Shown here in pieces: positions 1 through 9,100 of a stretch of DNA of 64,000 bases. The stretch spans positions 1,364,001 to 1,428,000 of the forward strand of contig NZ_CP109450.1 of the NCBI RefSeq assembly GCF_041438865.1, written 5' to 3'. Numbering within the stretch: position 1 is the first letter of the stretch; every line of letters begins with the position of its first letter. The notes below the pieces were generated by a model. The model was not told the DNA's origin. It was given only the letters and a program-made list of their open reading frames with translations, and made no database searches. Origin of the DNA: Streptomyces sp. NBC_01471. Lineage in GTDB: Bacteria > Actinomycetota > Actinomycetes > Streptomycetales > Streptomycetaceae. Made by a program: the position numbers and the translations under genes.

Positions 1-135
1 GGCGGCAACCCGGCACGCGGCAGCACCCGCATCATCTCCGCCGGTGACAACCGCAGCGCCGGTGCCCGTCTCGGCGGCTTCTACAAGTCCCAGCGCGTCC
101 TCAACGGCGACGGCTACTACGTCGGCATCAAGTAA
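1..135 (+). CDS. C-terminal end of an unidentified protein
   Basis: An open frame runs in from the left edge and stops at TAA 133-135. The visible 44 residues are Gly/Ser/Arg-rich, with polar stretches such as RIISAGDNRSAGARLGG, and end in GYYVGIK. The start and most of the gene lie outside the window. I do not recognise the family. The tail could belong to a secreted or cell-wall protein, but no domain can be assigned from this fragment. A gap of about 67 bp separates it from the next gene on the same strand. Confidence 0.55.
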   Translation, partial: GGNPARGSTRIISAGDNRSAGARLGGFYKSQRVLNGDGYYVGIK

Positions 136-202
136 GACCCGTCACACCTGCCAAAGGCCCGTCTACCCTTTCAGGACGTAACTGGCAGGCACAGCGAGCA
201 CG

Positions 203-1087
203 ATGGGGTTCTCCATGCAGCGTTCCAACTGGCCGTTCCTCCAAGGCCGCACCCGCCCGCTCAAGATGAAGGAGTGGGGCGACCTGGCCGTCATGGACCC
301 CGACGCCAGCCCGCAGCCGCGGGGGCGCGGACTCCTGGCGGCCGGGAAAGACTGGCTACACATCGACGCCGGGAACGCCCTGGAGAACCCCATCGTCACC
401 CTCTACGCCGGAGACGACCCGGGAGCGGAGAGCGGCTGGGACGAGGTCGAGGAGACCCCTGTGGTCTCCACGACCGGCTTCCTCGCCCTGTGCGACAGCG
501 GATACGAACCCCTGCGCAAAGAGAACCTCGCCATCGCAGGAGCCGGCCGGTACCTGATCCGCGTCCACGCCAGTGACCGGTCGACGGACGGCAAGAAGCC
601 CCGCTTCCTCATCCAGGTCACCCCCGGCGAGCGTACGGGGGCCGAGCCCGAGACGCCACCCTCCTCCACGATCGAGGAGTCCGCCGGCCCGCTTCTGGTG
701 CGGACCTCCTTCGAACAGCCGGAGCAATGGGCACGCCTGCTCCAGGCCCTCGAAGGAGGCTCGGGGCACTACGAGTCGATCACCGTCATCGACAACCGCG
801 CCTACACGACCTTCACGGCGGAGCAGATCCAGGCGCGGATCGGGCGTGATGGAGAGGACTGGCCGGACAGCCCCCTCCTCCTCATCGCCGACACTCCGGC
901 ACTGGCCTCCGCGGAGTTCCCGTTGCTGGCCGTGAACAATCTGCCCGACGATGACGACGCTCCGTTCAGGATCATCCTCGCAGCGGCCGGATCCTTCGTC
1001 GTCAACATCGAGCTGGGCAACACGGGCTTCGGTGACTGGAGCCGCGGTGCCGACGCCGACGGCATCTACCGGGAAGAGCACTACTGA
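203..1087 (+). CDS. DUF6924-like hypothetical protein
   Basis: A 294-residue soluble protein with no signal peptide. The C-terminal half (about residues 155-294) has the layout of the actinobacterial DUF6924 family. It begins with PLLVRTSFEQPEQWARL, has a central IADTPALASAEFPLLAVN strand, and ends with an acidic FGDWSRGADADGIYRE tail. The family has no known biochemical role; many members sit in polymorphic-toxin or accessory neighbourhoods and are suspected immunity-like proteins. The N-terminal 140 residues are a separate beta-rich region that I cannot name. ATG 203 is used, but ATG 215 has the better GGGG-type ribosome site and may be the real start. The gene faces the luxR-like gene across a strong hairpin. 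Confidence 0.7.
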   Translation: MGFSMQRSNWPFLQGRTRPLKMKEWGDLAVMDPDASPQPRGRGLLAAGKDWLHIDAGNALENPIVTLYAGDDPGAESGWDEVEETPVVSTTGFLALCDSGYEPLRKENLAIAGAGRYLIRVHASDRSTDGKKPRFLIQVTPGERTGAEPETPPSSTIEESAGPLLVRTSFEQPEQWARLLQALEGGSGHYESITVIDNRAYTTFTAEQIQARIGRDGEDWPDSPLLLIADTPALASAEFPLLAVNNLPDDDDAPFRIILAAAGSFVVNIELGNTGFGDWSRGADADGIYREEHY

Positions 1088-1144
1088 CAGATCCAAGGGT
1101 GCACACCACGGCACCCTCCGTCGGTTGCCCCGTCAGCCCCGGAC

Positions 1145-1190
1145 ACGGGGGTGTCCGTGCCCGTGCTCCCCCGGACACGGACACCCCCGT
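1145..1190. terminator. Bidirectional hairpin terminator
   Basis: A perfect 15-bp stem (ACGGGGGTGTCCGTG at 1145-1159 pairing with 1176-1190) has a 16-nt loop. It lies between two convergent genes, and the right arm reaches the stop codon of the luxR-like gene. There is no U-tract, as is common for Streptomyces terminators. Confidence 0.7.
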
Positions 1191-1534
1191 CAGGCGGCCG
1201 TCATCACCGACCCCGGCGGAACGCCAGTCTCACGGCACTCGCACCGCGGATCGGAGCACAGCTCCTCGTGAGCGAGCACGGCCAGCACCGCGACCTGAAG
1301 CCGCGTCTGCTGGTCCAGCTTCTCCACGATCCGCGCGATGTGCGCCTTCACCGTGCGCTCCGCGATCCCCAGCTCCCGCGCGAGATCCCGATTACCTGCA
1401 CCCGTGCCCACGAGAAGGAGCACTTCTCGCTCGCGTCCCGTCAGCCTTTTGAGCTTCCATAAACCCCGTACCGGATGGGCGCCCATCCGGCGGTAGACGC
1501 AGACATGACCATCCGCATCGAACCGTTCAGTCAT
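1190..1534 (-). CDS. Small LuxR-type HTH transcriptional regulator
   Basis: A 114-residue protein that is almost entirely a GerE/LuxR DNA-binding domain. KRLTGREREVLLLVGTGAGN opens the helix-turn-helix, followed by RDLARELGIAERTVKAHIAR and a closing LQVAVLAVLAHEE helix. There is no receiver or sensor domain, so it is a stand-alone effector of the short kind common in Streptomyces. The start is ATG 1534 because AGGAAGGA lies just upstream; the longer open frame to 1684 lacks coding character. The extreme C-terminus carries a small Cys cluster (CSDPRCEC). Target genes cannot be inferred. Confidence 0.75.
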   Translation of the reverse strand: MTERFDADGHVCVYRRMGAHPVRGLWKLKRLTGREREVLLLVGTGAGNRDLARELGIAERTVKAHIARIVEKLDQQTRLQVAVLAVLAHEELCSDPRCECRETGVPPGSVMTAA

Positions 1535-2111
1535 TACGGTCCTTCCTGACCACCGCTTTTCCCTGGAAGACCCCCGTGGTCCTGGGCGCGGTGGCGAGCG
1601 TTCACAACTTAGCGCTCTGATGGCGCAACTGGGGCAACTTAAAAGGTGACCTGTCTCGCCTACGGCGACGACGAAGGGGGACAAGTCGCCATCCGAAAGG
1701 ATCCGTTGACAGAGGAGTGCGAAGTCTCGCCTCCAGGAGTGCCTGCCTCAGGGGCCCGGATCCCGCCCGCCGAGCGCGAGCGGCTGACGCGCCTCCTCAT
1801 CGACGCCCTGGAACAGAGTGGGCAGCGCACGCACGAGAGACCACGGCTACCGGCCCGTCCACTTCCCCGCCGCCCCCAATTTCCGTCCGTGACACCACAA
1901 GCCAACAGGACACAGTGGGTTTTCAGCCACTGGTCAGCATCCTGGTGCTCCGGCCCCGGCTCCAGGGCAGGGCACGGAGCACGCGATCACGCGGGCTTGG
2001 GTATGGACCCGCCTCACCCTTGATGACGGGTCATTGGCAAACTTCAACGGCTGGACCCGGGTTCGCCCGAAGTGATCGGCATCGGCAGTAGCAGCGACTG
2101 GAGGGAACTGA
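1535..2111. other. Intergenic region with one doubtful short frame
   Basis: This stretch holds the promoter side of the luxR-like gene and no convincing gene. A + strand frame from GTG 1646 (or TTG 1706, behind GAAAGGA) gives a plausible short peptide containing PPAERERLTRLLIDALEQ. It then degenerates into Pro/Arg-rich sequence with no recognisable end, so I treat it as a possible remnant only. Confidence 0.3.
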
Positions 2112-2309
2112 ATGAGTGAGGTGACACCGGAGTTCACCGGTTCCGAAATTTTCCGATCAGACAGGTACTTCAGGGTCTGGCAGTACGCTGTCGGTCACCA
2201 GTACTGCGTGCTCTCGGGCCGGTCGTCGACGGCGCTGTCAGCCGACCGGTACCGTCAGCGTGCTGCACCGTCTCGCAGGTGTCCCGGACGAGATCGAGGA
2301 CCACCGTGA
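2112..2309 (+). pseudogene. 5' remnant of a small hypothetical gene
   Basis: ATG 2112 is preceded by a good GGAGGGA ribosome site. The first 35 or so residues (EIFRSDRYFRVWQYAVGHQY) resemble the start of a family of small Streptomyces proteins whose members begin with an FRVW.Y.VSH-type motif. After that the frame turns Arg/Pro-rich and stops at 2309 without the expected beta-rich tail. The most likely reading is a decayed gene, truncated or frameshifted near 2230. Function unknown. Confidence 0.4.
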
Positions 2310-2740
2310 GCCGGGCGCCGAGTCCGCAGCCCAGGGGGAAGCGCGTCACCGGAGAGCGCCTTTCCGGAAGGCCGGGCACGCCGCGTGCTGAGGCTGCGCG
2401 TCGTGGATCTGCTCGCGGCTGTCCGAGGTCGCGGTCGGGCCGTGCCCGTACGGACCGCCCGGTGGGCCGCGGCCAGGAGCGCGGAAACGGCCCCCGGTTC
2501 GGTGCCGGTCACCGTGGCGATCTGGTCGATGCTCAGCAGCAGCTGATGGTGAAGGCGAGGGGCGTCCTCGATAGCGGTGAGTGCGCGACCGCTCCGGTGG
2601 GCGACGGCACGGGTGTGTCTCTCCCACACCCAGGCGGCGGGATGCGCCCGAGACAGGCCCGGCCGCCCAGCCTCGCGGCCATGGCACCAACCTCATGAGG
2701 CAGCACAGTTAGGGGCCCGTCGCGGTGGTCAGCACCAACG
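2310..2740. other. No confident gene; possible sigma-region-4-like debris
   Basis: Both strands carry Arg/Pro-rich shadow frames. On the minus strand around 2440-2560, the stretch LSIDQIATVTGTEPGAVSAL resembles a helix-turn-helix of the sigma-70 region 4 kind. It has no proper start, end or flanking domain. This looks like gene debris. Confidence 0.25.
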
Positions 2741-2989
2741 GTGGGCGGCGGAGAGGTCGCCCACCACGCCGTTCTCGACGCCGACGACAAGATCACCACA
2801 GCGATCTCCCGGCTGCTCGGTACTCACAGCGGCGACTACGCCTACTACGTCGACATCGCCCACTTCATGGCCGGCCGCCCGCTCGACGGCTCCTCACCAG
2901 CACGATGGCTCGACGGGGAACCCGTCGCCCGCCAGCGCTGGCGGGAACTGGTCATCACCCGCCGCGACCGCTGCAACAGCACCCTCTGA
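2741..2989 (+). CDS. Hypothetical protein, possibly 5'-truncated
   Basis: An 82-residue acidic/aromatic protein (DADDKITTAISRLL, GDYAYYVDIAHFMAG, RQRWRELVITRRDR) with coding-like third-position GC. No ribosome site precedes the nominal GTG start, so the true 5' end may be lost. I do not recognise the family. The protein is soluble, with no membrane segment or signal. It lies between gene debris and the inverted YD-repeat remnant. Confidence 0.4.
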   Translation: MGGGEVAHHAVLDADDKITTAISRLLGTHSGDYAYYVDIAHFMAGRPLDGSSPARWLDGEPVARQRWRELVITRRDRCNSTL

Positions 2990-3075
2990 CCGTGGTCAAG
3001 GCGTGAGGTCCAGAACCCGCACCGGCTCCCCGGCCCACCGGTGCCACAGACACATCGCCAAGTCGTGGCGCGAAC

Positions 3076-3110
3076 ACACGGTGCTCCCCGCGTCGAGGGG
3101 AGCACCGTGT
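3076..3110. terminator. Hairpin terminator (left copy)
   Basis: A 14-bp perfect stem (ACACGGTGCTCCCC at 3076-3089 against 3097-3110) with a 7-nt loop. It sits just downstream (minus sense) of the broken immunity-like gene. A closely related hairpin follows the intact copy at 25128-25163. Confidence 0.7.
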
Positions 3111-3123
3111 AGCCCACCGCCGT

Positions 3124-3488
3124 TTATTCTCCCGGCAGTTGATTCGGGAGAGCCGACGGCAATGATGCGACGAATCGATCGATCTCATCACGGTCGGACG
3201 GTGACGTCACGAACTCTCGACCATTGACGATTAAGCGGCGATGGTCCGCGCTCAGTGAGGCAGCGCAACTCTCGCGCCGTTCGGTCCAGACTATATTGCT
3301 GGGCGGCTTGACTTTCGACTGTAAGAGAATGCCGCCACTCGTTGATCGGATAGTGCGAGAATGCAGCCTCGGAAAAGTAGCCCGTAGGGCAGAGGGCCCA
3401 GAGGGTATCGGACGGGGAAAGTCCGCTCCAATTTTTCGTCTTGGCGCAGCAAGGATTGAATGTCCCGCGCTGTCCACATCTTTTCCAC
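3124..3488 (-). pseudogene. Frameshifted copy of the YD-repeat-linked small gene
   Basis: The N-terminal half reads MEKMWTARDIQSLLRQDEKL and on to YSRKSSRPA in one frame. The C-terminal half (WTERRESCAASL to SALPNQLPGE) is in the next frame. Compared with the intact 118-residue gene at 24748-25104, one base has been lost where the intact copy encodes PAHMIWTE, around 3290. The product would be truncated after about 65 residues. Like the intact copy, it follows a YD-repeat tip directly. Confidence 0.85.
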
Positions 3489-3501
3489 TGCTACTCCTGA
3501 A

Positions 3502-3932
3502 TCAGTCGCGGAACCCGACGTAAATGGAGTTAGGAAGCCCGCCCACGAATCCGACCCCCACGCCGTACCCGGCGCCGGCTATCGCGCCCGCAGGGCATCC
3601 GATGCCGTCCGTAAAGACTCCGGCGATGATGCAGCCCCCAGTGGCCCCGGCCGCCGCCCACTGTGATAAACGAACTGAGAGTACTGAGAGCGCTGTCGAA
3701 GTCGAACATCCCGGTGGGGTCGGTGTTGTTGATGGGGTCGTCGCCGGCGTAGGCGTAGCGGTTTCCGTTGGCGGGGTTGGCGAGGAAGGTGAGGGCGTCT
3801 TGTGTGGTGAAGCGGCCGGTGGTGGGGTCGTACCAGCGCTGGCCGTATTTGATGTAGCCGGTGGTGCGGTCGTAGGTGCCGCCGACGTATCGGTGGGGGT
3901 TCTGTATGGCTGCGGTGCCGCTGGCCTGGTCG
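3502..3932 (-). pseudogene. 3' remnant of a YD-repeat (Rhs-like) gene
   Basis: The minus strand encodes the Rhs core end (GGTYDRTTGYIKYGQRWYDP, NRYAYAGDDPINNTDPTGMF) and the tip start (DSALSTLSSFITVGGG), nearly identical to the intact protein at 21243-24734. Within the Gly-rich run it loses two bases (about 3655), so the remaining tip is out of frame; the original stop corresponds to 3502-3504. The 5' part of the gene is absent. The sequence switches to an XRE-regulator 3' end at the TGGTCG microhomology (3927-3932). Confidence 0.85.
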
Positions 3933-4129
3933 TCCTGGGGGACCTGGCGTCCGCACTTCTGCGCGGTGGCGACGTAGACCGCGGGGCCTACGTCGCGCAC
4001 CGGTTCGCCGCAGCGGCGGAGTCGAAGCCCAACACCATGGGCCGGCAGCGGGCCCAGGCCATCGCTGCCGGGCTCCCCGACACTGAGCATGACCTGGCCA
4101 GCCACCTGCTGACGCTCGCGACGCTGTGA
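3927..4129 (+). pseudogene. 3' end of a duplicated XRE/TPR regulator
   Basis: The reading VVLGDLASALLRGGDVDRGA through to HLLTLATL and the stop matches the C-terminus of the complete regulator at 35196-36443, with a few substitutions. No start or HTH remains. The fragment is fused head-on to the reversed YD-repeat remnant. It is a rearrangement scar rather than a gene. Confidence 0.85.
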
Positions 4130-4180
4130 AGCGTCGAAGCGCACAGGCTCGGTGAGAGCGAGGCGCTGTAGTGGAGACCT

Positions 4181-4507
4181 CTACCGCGGGCGCGTCTCAT
4201 CGACGACCCAGGACAGGTACGCCTCCGACCCTCCGGTCACAGGCAGCGTAATCCACTGGGGGACGTCGTACGGGTGCCTCTCGTGCAGCCATGCCTCCAG
4301 CGCGGGGAGGCGATCCGACGACGTCATGTAGGAGATCCGCCACTCCTGAGCTGCCTCGACCTTGCCCTGCCACCAGTAGAAGGCGGTGATGGGCGCATCA
4401 ATGTGGACGCCCGCCGCCAGTTTGCTCTCAACAGCGCCTCTGGCGAGGGTCTTCGCCTGCTCCTCGTCGTCACTCGTCGTCTGCGCGATCACGATCTCGG
4501 GGTCCAT
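4181..4507 (-). CDS. cutA: CutA-family divalent-cation tolerance protein (copy 1)
   Basis: A 108-residue CutA1-type protein, a small trimeric ferredoxin-like fold associated with divalent-cation tolerance in other bacteria. Family signatures are the N-terminal VIAQTTSDDEEQAKTLAR, the core ITAFYWWQGKVEAAQEW, and the conserved HPYDVPQWITLPVT before the C-terminal helix. Full length for the family. It lies inside the 616-bp repeat. The second copy (36495-36821) differs only by a few silent bases, so the protein is encoded twice. ATG 4507 is chosen by family length; the longer open frame is spurious. Confidence 0.85.
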   Translation of the reverse strand: MDPEIVIAQTTSDDEEQAKTLARGAVESKLAAGVHIDAPITAFYWWQGKVEAAQEWRISYMTSSDRLPALEAWLHERHPYDVPQWITLPVTGGSEAYLSWVVDETRPR

Positions 4508-4542
4508 GCGGCTACCTCTCCAGCTCGGGTACCGCGACCCTA

Positions 4543-4958
4543 CCCAGATGTCCGACGCAGCTCGCGGGTTGGTTTCGCCCATGAGCGGTTCTGCTCCCCC
4601 TGCCGGTAGTAGTACGTGGACGGCGGCTCGGGGGCATGACGAGCCCGTTGGTAGCTGAGGCCTCGGGAGGCCGACTACCACTCCGGACTCGCCGACGCAG
4701 GAAGTCCACGGAGTTCATGACGACGCGCTGCTGTGTGGGGTAGTCACGAATGTGCTGCGTCAACGTCGGCAATCGGCTGAGCGCACCGTTCGGGCGATGA
4801 GCGAAGGCTAGTCGTGACATTCACGTGGGGCACGGGAGTGCTCGCCCACGGGGGTTCGGCACTGCGAACCGGGGAGGAGTTCGTCCTCCACGTGGTCGGA
4901 GGTGTCGATCACAGTGGCTACTATCCGTCGCGACAAAAGGTCACTGAGGGGACAGACC
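4543..4958. other. Region upstream of the pPIWI_RE operon, no supported gene
   Basis: About 400 bp beyond the direct-repeat border. A minus-strand frame (4512-4820) contains a coding-like piece (LPTLTQHIRDYPTQQRVVMN) but runs through the repeat border in Arg-rich nonsense, so it is at best a truncated fragment. The rest should contain the promoter of the operon starting at 4959; I see no clear -10/-35 pair. Confidence 0.35.
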
Positions 4959-6155
4959 ATGCCTGTTAGGGACGTAGTGACGGACGTGTCGCGTGCGGCG
5001 CGCTTGACGCAGGTGTCGGCTGATCTGCCGGACGACTACATGACGGTGCAGCTGCTCGCAGCTGGACTCGCGCGAATTCAGACGGACCAGCTCGGCGCGA
5101 TGTGGAGTACGCCGTCACTGGGCACTCAGTCTGTGGGGCTTCCTGTGGCGTGGAATGCCGGGGTGAAACGGCTGTGGTGGCGCGCGCTGGAGAGCGGCAT
5201 GGCTCAACCAATCACCCATATGGAGGTGTTCGCCTGGTGCACGCGACCGCTCGGGCAGTGGCCACTCGCTCTCGACATCACCGAAAGCGATAGAGACCTC
5301 CTGCTGGTGGACGACGGCAGGCCCTCCGCCTTCGCGGACGAGGCCGCCCGGTTGGCCATGTCCAAGGACCCCGAGGCCGAACTGGTCGAGAACCGCTCCT
5401 TCGACCTGCTCATGACCACAGCGGACCGCAACGCCAATTGCGAAGAGCAGGTCCAGAAGAACTATGTCGAGCTGCGCGGCTTCCTGATCGACAAGCCGAT
5501 TGCGTCAGACCTCGACCTGGCCTCCCTCATCCGGCGCTTCCCCGCCAAGAACACTCATGGTCAGCCGTGGGTGAAGGAGTGGTTCCTGCACGGCTATCAA
5601 CATCGCCCCGCGTCAGGGCCGACAGTGCTGGATGTGTGCGACGAGTGCGGTAACCCGCTGCCCAGCAGGCGAGGGCATTGCGGCACTCCGGGGTGCGAGG
5701 GATCGGCCACGCAGTGGACCGTCGAGGCGATGTCCGAGCTGTATGTCCAGCGGCAGGCCGTACGCCGCTTCTTCCACGACCCAGGCTTGGCGGAACGCCG
5801 GGTCCTCCACGCAACAGGGTCCGCGCTGGGGCAGCGCATGCACCCGTGGTGGGGCATGGACGCCGTGGACGTGGCCTACGACTTCGATGGCACGGACCAC
5901 ATGGGCACGGGAGAGTGGTGGGCCGCTGACGTGAAGGATCACGCGAGCGCCACGCTGCTGGGAAGGTATTTTCGCTGGGATCCGCGTGCCGACGCGCGTC
6001 GCCGGTTCCTGGTGATCGCCCAGCACCGGTTCGAGACACGGGGCTACGTCGATGACCTGAGAGATGCCATGGACGGACGTGTTTGTGGTGTCGAGGTCGT
6101 CGGCGAGGACAACTTCATCGCTGCGGTACTTCGGCACGCTTCGGAGCGTGGCTGA
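4959..6155 (+). CDS. REase-fold protein of a pPIWI_RE module, with zinc ribbon
   Basis: First gene of a tight three-gene operon. The 398-residue product ends in a restriction-endonuclease-like fold. An acidic strand MDAVDVAYDFDG is followed by EWWAADVKDH, whose D-V-K is the (D/E)xK catalytic motif (residues 343-345 when numbered from the alternative GTG at 4902). Before it lies a four-cysteine zinc ribbon (CDEC then HCGTPGC, residues 246-265 in the same numbering). The family partner pPIWI_RE_REase is predicted to cut nucleic acid in concert with the helicase and pPIWI_RE proteins. ATG 4959 is chosen because GAGGGGA precedes it by 7 nt; GTG 4902 has GGAGG too close. The stop abuts the next ATG, implying coupling. 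The family name is inferred from context plus motifs. Confidence 0.75.
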   Translation: MPVRDVVTDVSRAARLTQVSADLPDDYMTVQLLAAGLARIQTDQLGAMWSTPSLGTQSVGLPVAWNAGVKRLWWRALESGMAQPITHMEVFAWCTRPLGQWPLALDITESDRDLLLVDDGRPSAFADEAARLAMSKDPEAELVENRSFDLLMTTADRNANCEEQVQKNYVELRGFLIDKPIASDLDLASLIRRFPAKNTHGQPWVKEWFLHGYQHRPASGPTVLDVCDECGNPLPSRRGHCGTPGCEGSATQWTVEAMSELYVQRQAVRRFFHDPGLAERRVLHATGSALGQRMHPWWGMDAVDVAYDFDGTDHMGTGEWWAADVKDHASATLLGRYFRWDPRADARRRFLVIAQHRFETRGYVDDLRDAMDGRVCGVEVVGEDNFIAAVLRHASERG

Positions 6156-9100
6156 ATGGCTCGTGACATCACGGCGTGGAACGACCCGCTGGTGAAGGAG
6201 GCCGACGCCACGGGGCTGACCCCGTTGATGCAGCCGCTTACGGCCCTGGAGTTCTTCCGTGTGGAGTTGGGCCTGCACTTCCTGACCGAGTACATGCCCG
6301 GCCAGTCGGCAACGGTGTTGCGCAAGGTCCTGGATGGCTATCTCAGCGCGGGCCCAGACACCGCCCCGCTCGTGCGCAACCTCCGCCGCCGAATGGGACC
6401 CACAGCTCGGGGCGGCGAGTGGAAGGTGCGCCTGAACGACTACTGCAAACTGCCCGCTCACTTGCGGAAGTTCGAGCTGGACAACCCGGACTCGCGCCGA
6501 GTAGTACACGGCAGTGCCTTCCGCCCACGCGGCAGCGCCGTGCTGTCCGGCAGGGTCAAGGCATATCGGGACGCACTGCTTGATCCCGTGCCGTACGAGA
6601 TGCGGCCGGCGCGTGAGCCGGCTCGGGCCGGCGCGGCCCTTTGGTTCAAGCGTCACAACGACAAGAAGGAGCGCCTGCGGGTACCCGACTGGGTGGCCGC
6701 AGCGACAAAGCCGCCGCTCTTGCAGCCCAAGGAGCGACGTACCCGGACCCCGTTCCTTCCGGTGACCGACGATGACATGAAGCAGGCGGCCAAGGAGATG
6801 GACCGCCTGCTGGAAGACGATCCGCGCCATCGAGGCGAGAACTTCTCCGGCCGCCTGGAGAACATGGTCTTCGCGAGTACGGACACAGAGGCTGGTGAAC
6901 TCCGCGACGGGCTGGGAGTGTTCGGAATCGACGGCGTTGCACATGTCGTCGGCCTAATGAACTCCGGCAAGACCACCTTCAACGACATCCTCGTGAAGAT
7001 CTCTGTCGACCGGGGCCTGAAAGTGGGCTACCTCGTCTCATCGGTCGGCGACGCGCTGGCAAAGGTGCGCTTCTTCCGCGCCCTCGGGATCCGGGCGGTC
7101 CCGCTCATCGGCAGCTCCACACGCGACGAACACCTGGCGCGGTACTGGGATGACGTGCTGTACGTCAGCGAGGGAGGAGACGTTGCCCCATTGCCGTCGC
7201 AGACGGACGCTACCGCGCCGTTCACCACGGACTTGTGCCCCCTGGAGATGCTTCTGGAGTCCTCCGGTCCTGTTGCCGAACCGCTGGCACTGGAAGACCG
7301 GCCGTGCCGGAACTCGCTGCGTGTCGTCGGCGCGACGAAGCGCAAGGAGCGAGTGGACTGTCCGCTGCTGTCGGTGTGTCCCTCGCAGATCGCTTCGTGC
7401 GAAGTGCCCGACGCCCAGGCGTGGGTCACCACGCCCGCCGCCCTGCTGGCCAGCGGAGCGGAGCCCTCGGCGTATGCCGCCCGCTGGATCACTGCGGCTC
7501 AGCACGAACTCGACCTTCTGGTGGTCGACGAGGCCGACCGCGTCATGACCCAGTTCGACAAGAAGTTCCTGCATCACGAGCCGCTGACTCAGCCGGACGG
7601 ATGGAGCAGTCGCATCGCCGTGGCCTGGCACGAAGGCCTCGCCACCACCTGGTACAGGCCCATGGCACACAAGCATGGGCAGCGGTTTCAGCAATACGCG
7701 ACCTATCACTCGCAGGCCCTTGCGGGCCTGCTGCCCTTGCTGATGCTGCCCGCCGGTGACACGCCGGAGGCCAAAAGGGCGGCTGAGGAGGCCCTGGCTC
7801 AGACCGCCGACGACGGACCGTTCAGCGGACACACTCTGCTGACCCGACTGGCCCGCCTCCTGCACGGCATCGGGAACCGTGCCGAGCGCGAGGAGGACGC
7901 CGACAGGTGGGAAGCCGCCGAGCAGTACTTCGACAAGTACTTCGTCGCGCTAACCGCAGGACCGTTCGACGCCCCACCCAGCCATATCGCCGAACTGATC
8001 GACACCATGACGGCCGGGTACGCCGCCGAGCGGACAGCACAGGAAGTTGCCGAAGAGTGGATCACACGGCATGCACCGCCTTCGATTCCCGACGGACCAC
8101 CTCCCCGCCGAACCGAACTGGCGCACCTGCTCATCGCCGGCATCTGGGCCGCGCGCGTGACCACCTCGTACTTCGAACTCTCCGCCATGCAGGAAACCCT
8201 GCGCGAGGTGATGCCACTCGCCATGGGCGGAAGTGCCCTGACGCATCAACCACACGCCGAACTACGCGCTCTCGTGCCTGAGTTGCCGATGGGCAACATG
8301 ATGGCGTTGCAGTGGACCCCCAGCCGCAAAGGCAGCGGCGGCTCCCTGGACGTACTGTGGCTGCGCGGTGTGGGCCGCTGGCTGCTGTACCACCTGCACG
8401 ACATGCTCGCATGCGAAGGAGTCGAAGGCCCCCATGTCCTGCTCACGTCCGCGACCAGCTATGACCCGTACTCAGCGCGCTATCACATCGACATCCTCCC
8501 CTCACTGATCCTGCGCGAGCCCGAGCAGTGCGCAGAGGCACTGAGAACCAGCCGACTGCTGTATCGGCCGCGCCGGCGCCCCGGCCACGAAAGAGGCGTG
8601 CGCGTCTCGGGAGCAGGGGGGCGCGAAGCTCGGCAGAACGCGGTGCGGACGATGACCGACGCAGTCTGCACCCCGGACCCCGGTGCCACCCTTTCACTTC
8701 TTGAGCAGGCGCTCCAGAGTGCCGATGAAGACCGACGCAAGGCGCTGTTCGTGGTCCTCAGCACGCAGGACGCCGAAACCAGTGCCCACTACATGAACAC
8801 CCGCACCAGCGTGACCGCCTGCCATGTGGTCCCGGACAGTCGCGCACCGGGCCCCTACGGCCTTGCCCACCGGCGCATCGCCGAATTCCCCACCCTCCAG
8901 GCCACCGTGATGGCCGCGGCCGAAGGCTCCGTGGGCCGCGCACACAACATGCTCAACGCCCGCGGCGTCGCTGCCGTCTCCGTCATCTTCTACCTCGCCC
9001 GCCTGCACCCGCCGCCAGACGACCTGTCCTTCCCCCTGGCCGTGCTCAATTCCCAGGCTATGGCCCGTCTGCTCGACCCCATCCGCTGCGACGTACCCGG

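Larger units (their letters stand above)
3070..3932 (-). repeat. Inverted, diverged copy of the YD-tip/immunity segment at 24303-25165
   Basis: On the minus strand this block contains, in order, the last part of a YD-repeat (Rhs-like) core, its C-terminal tip, the small downstream gene and its terminator. The same order occurs on the plus strand at 24303-25165. The parts I aligned by eye agree at about nine bases in ten, so this is an older or independently acquired copy. The copies lie in opposite orientation about 20 kb apart and could mediate inversion. The right-hand border (3927-3932) is shared with the XRE fragment. Confidence 0.85.
3927..4542 (+). repeat. 616-bp direct repeat, left copy
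   Basis: Nearly identical, base for base, to 36241-36856 (constant offset 32314), with only scattered substitutions. It contains the last 66 codons of an XRE regulator (+) and a whole cutA gene (-). The left border falls inside TGGTCG, shared with the YD-repeat remnant. The right border falls after CGACCCTA. The direct repeats bracket about 32 kb. Confidence 0.9.

Noticed and set aside
2255..2629. Minus-strand frame with a sigma-region-4-like segment.
   Set aside because: Only about 25 residues look like a helix-turn-helix, with no region 2, no valid start and an Arg-rich tail.
4902..4958. GTG 4902 as the start of the REase gene.
   Set aside because: Its GGAGG lies directly against the GTG, too close for normal initiation. 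ATG 4959 has GAGGGGA at 7 nt.
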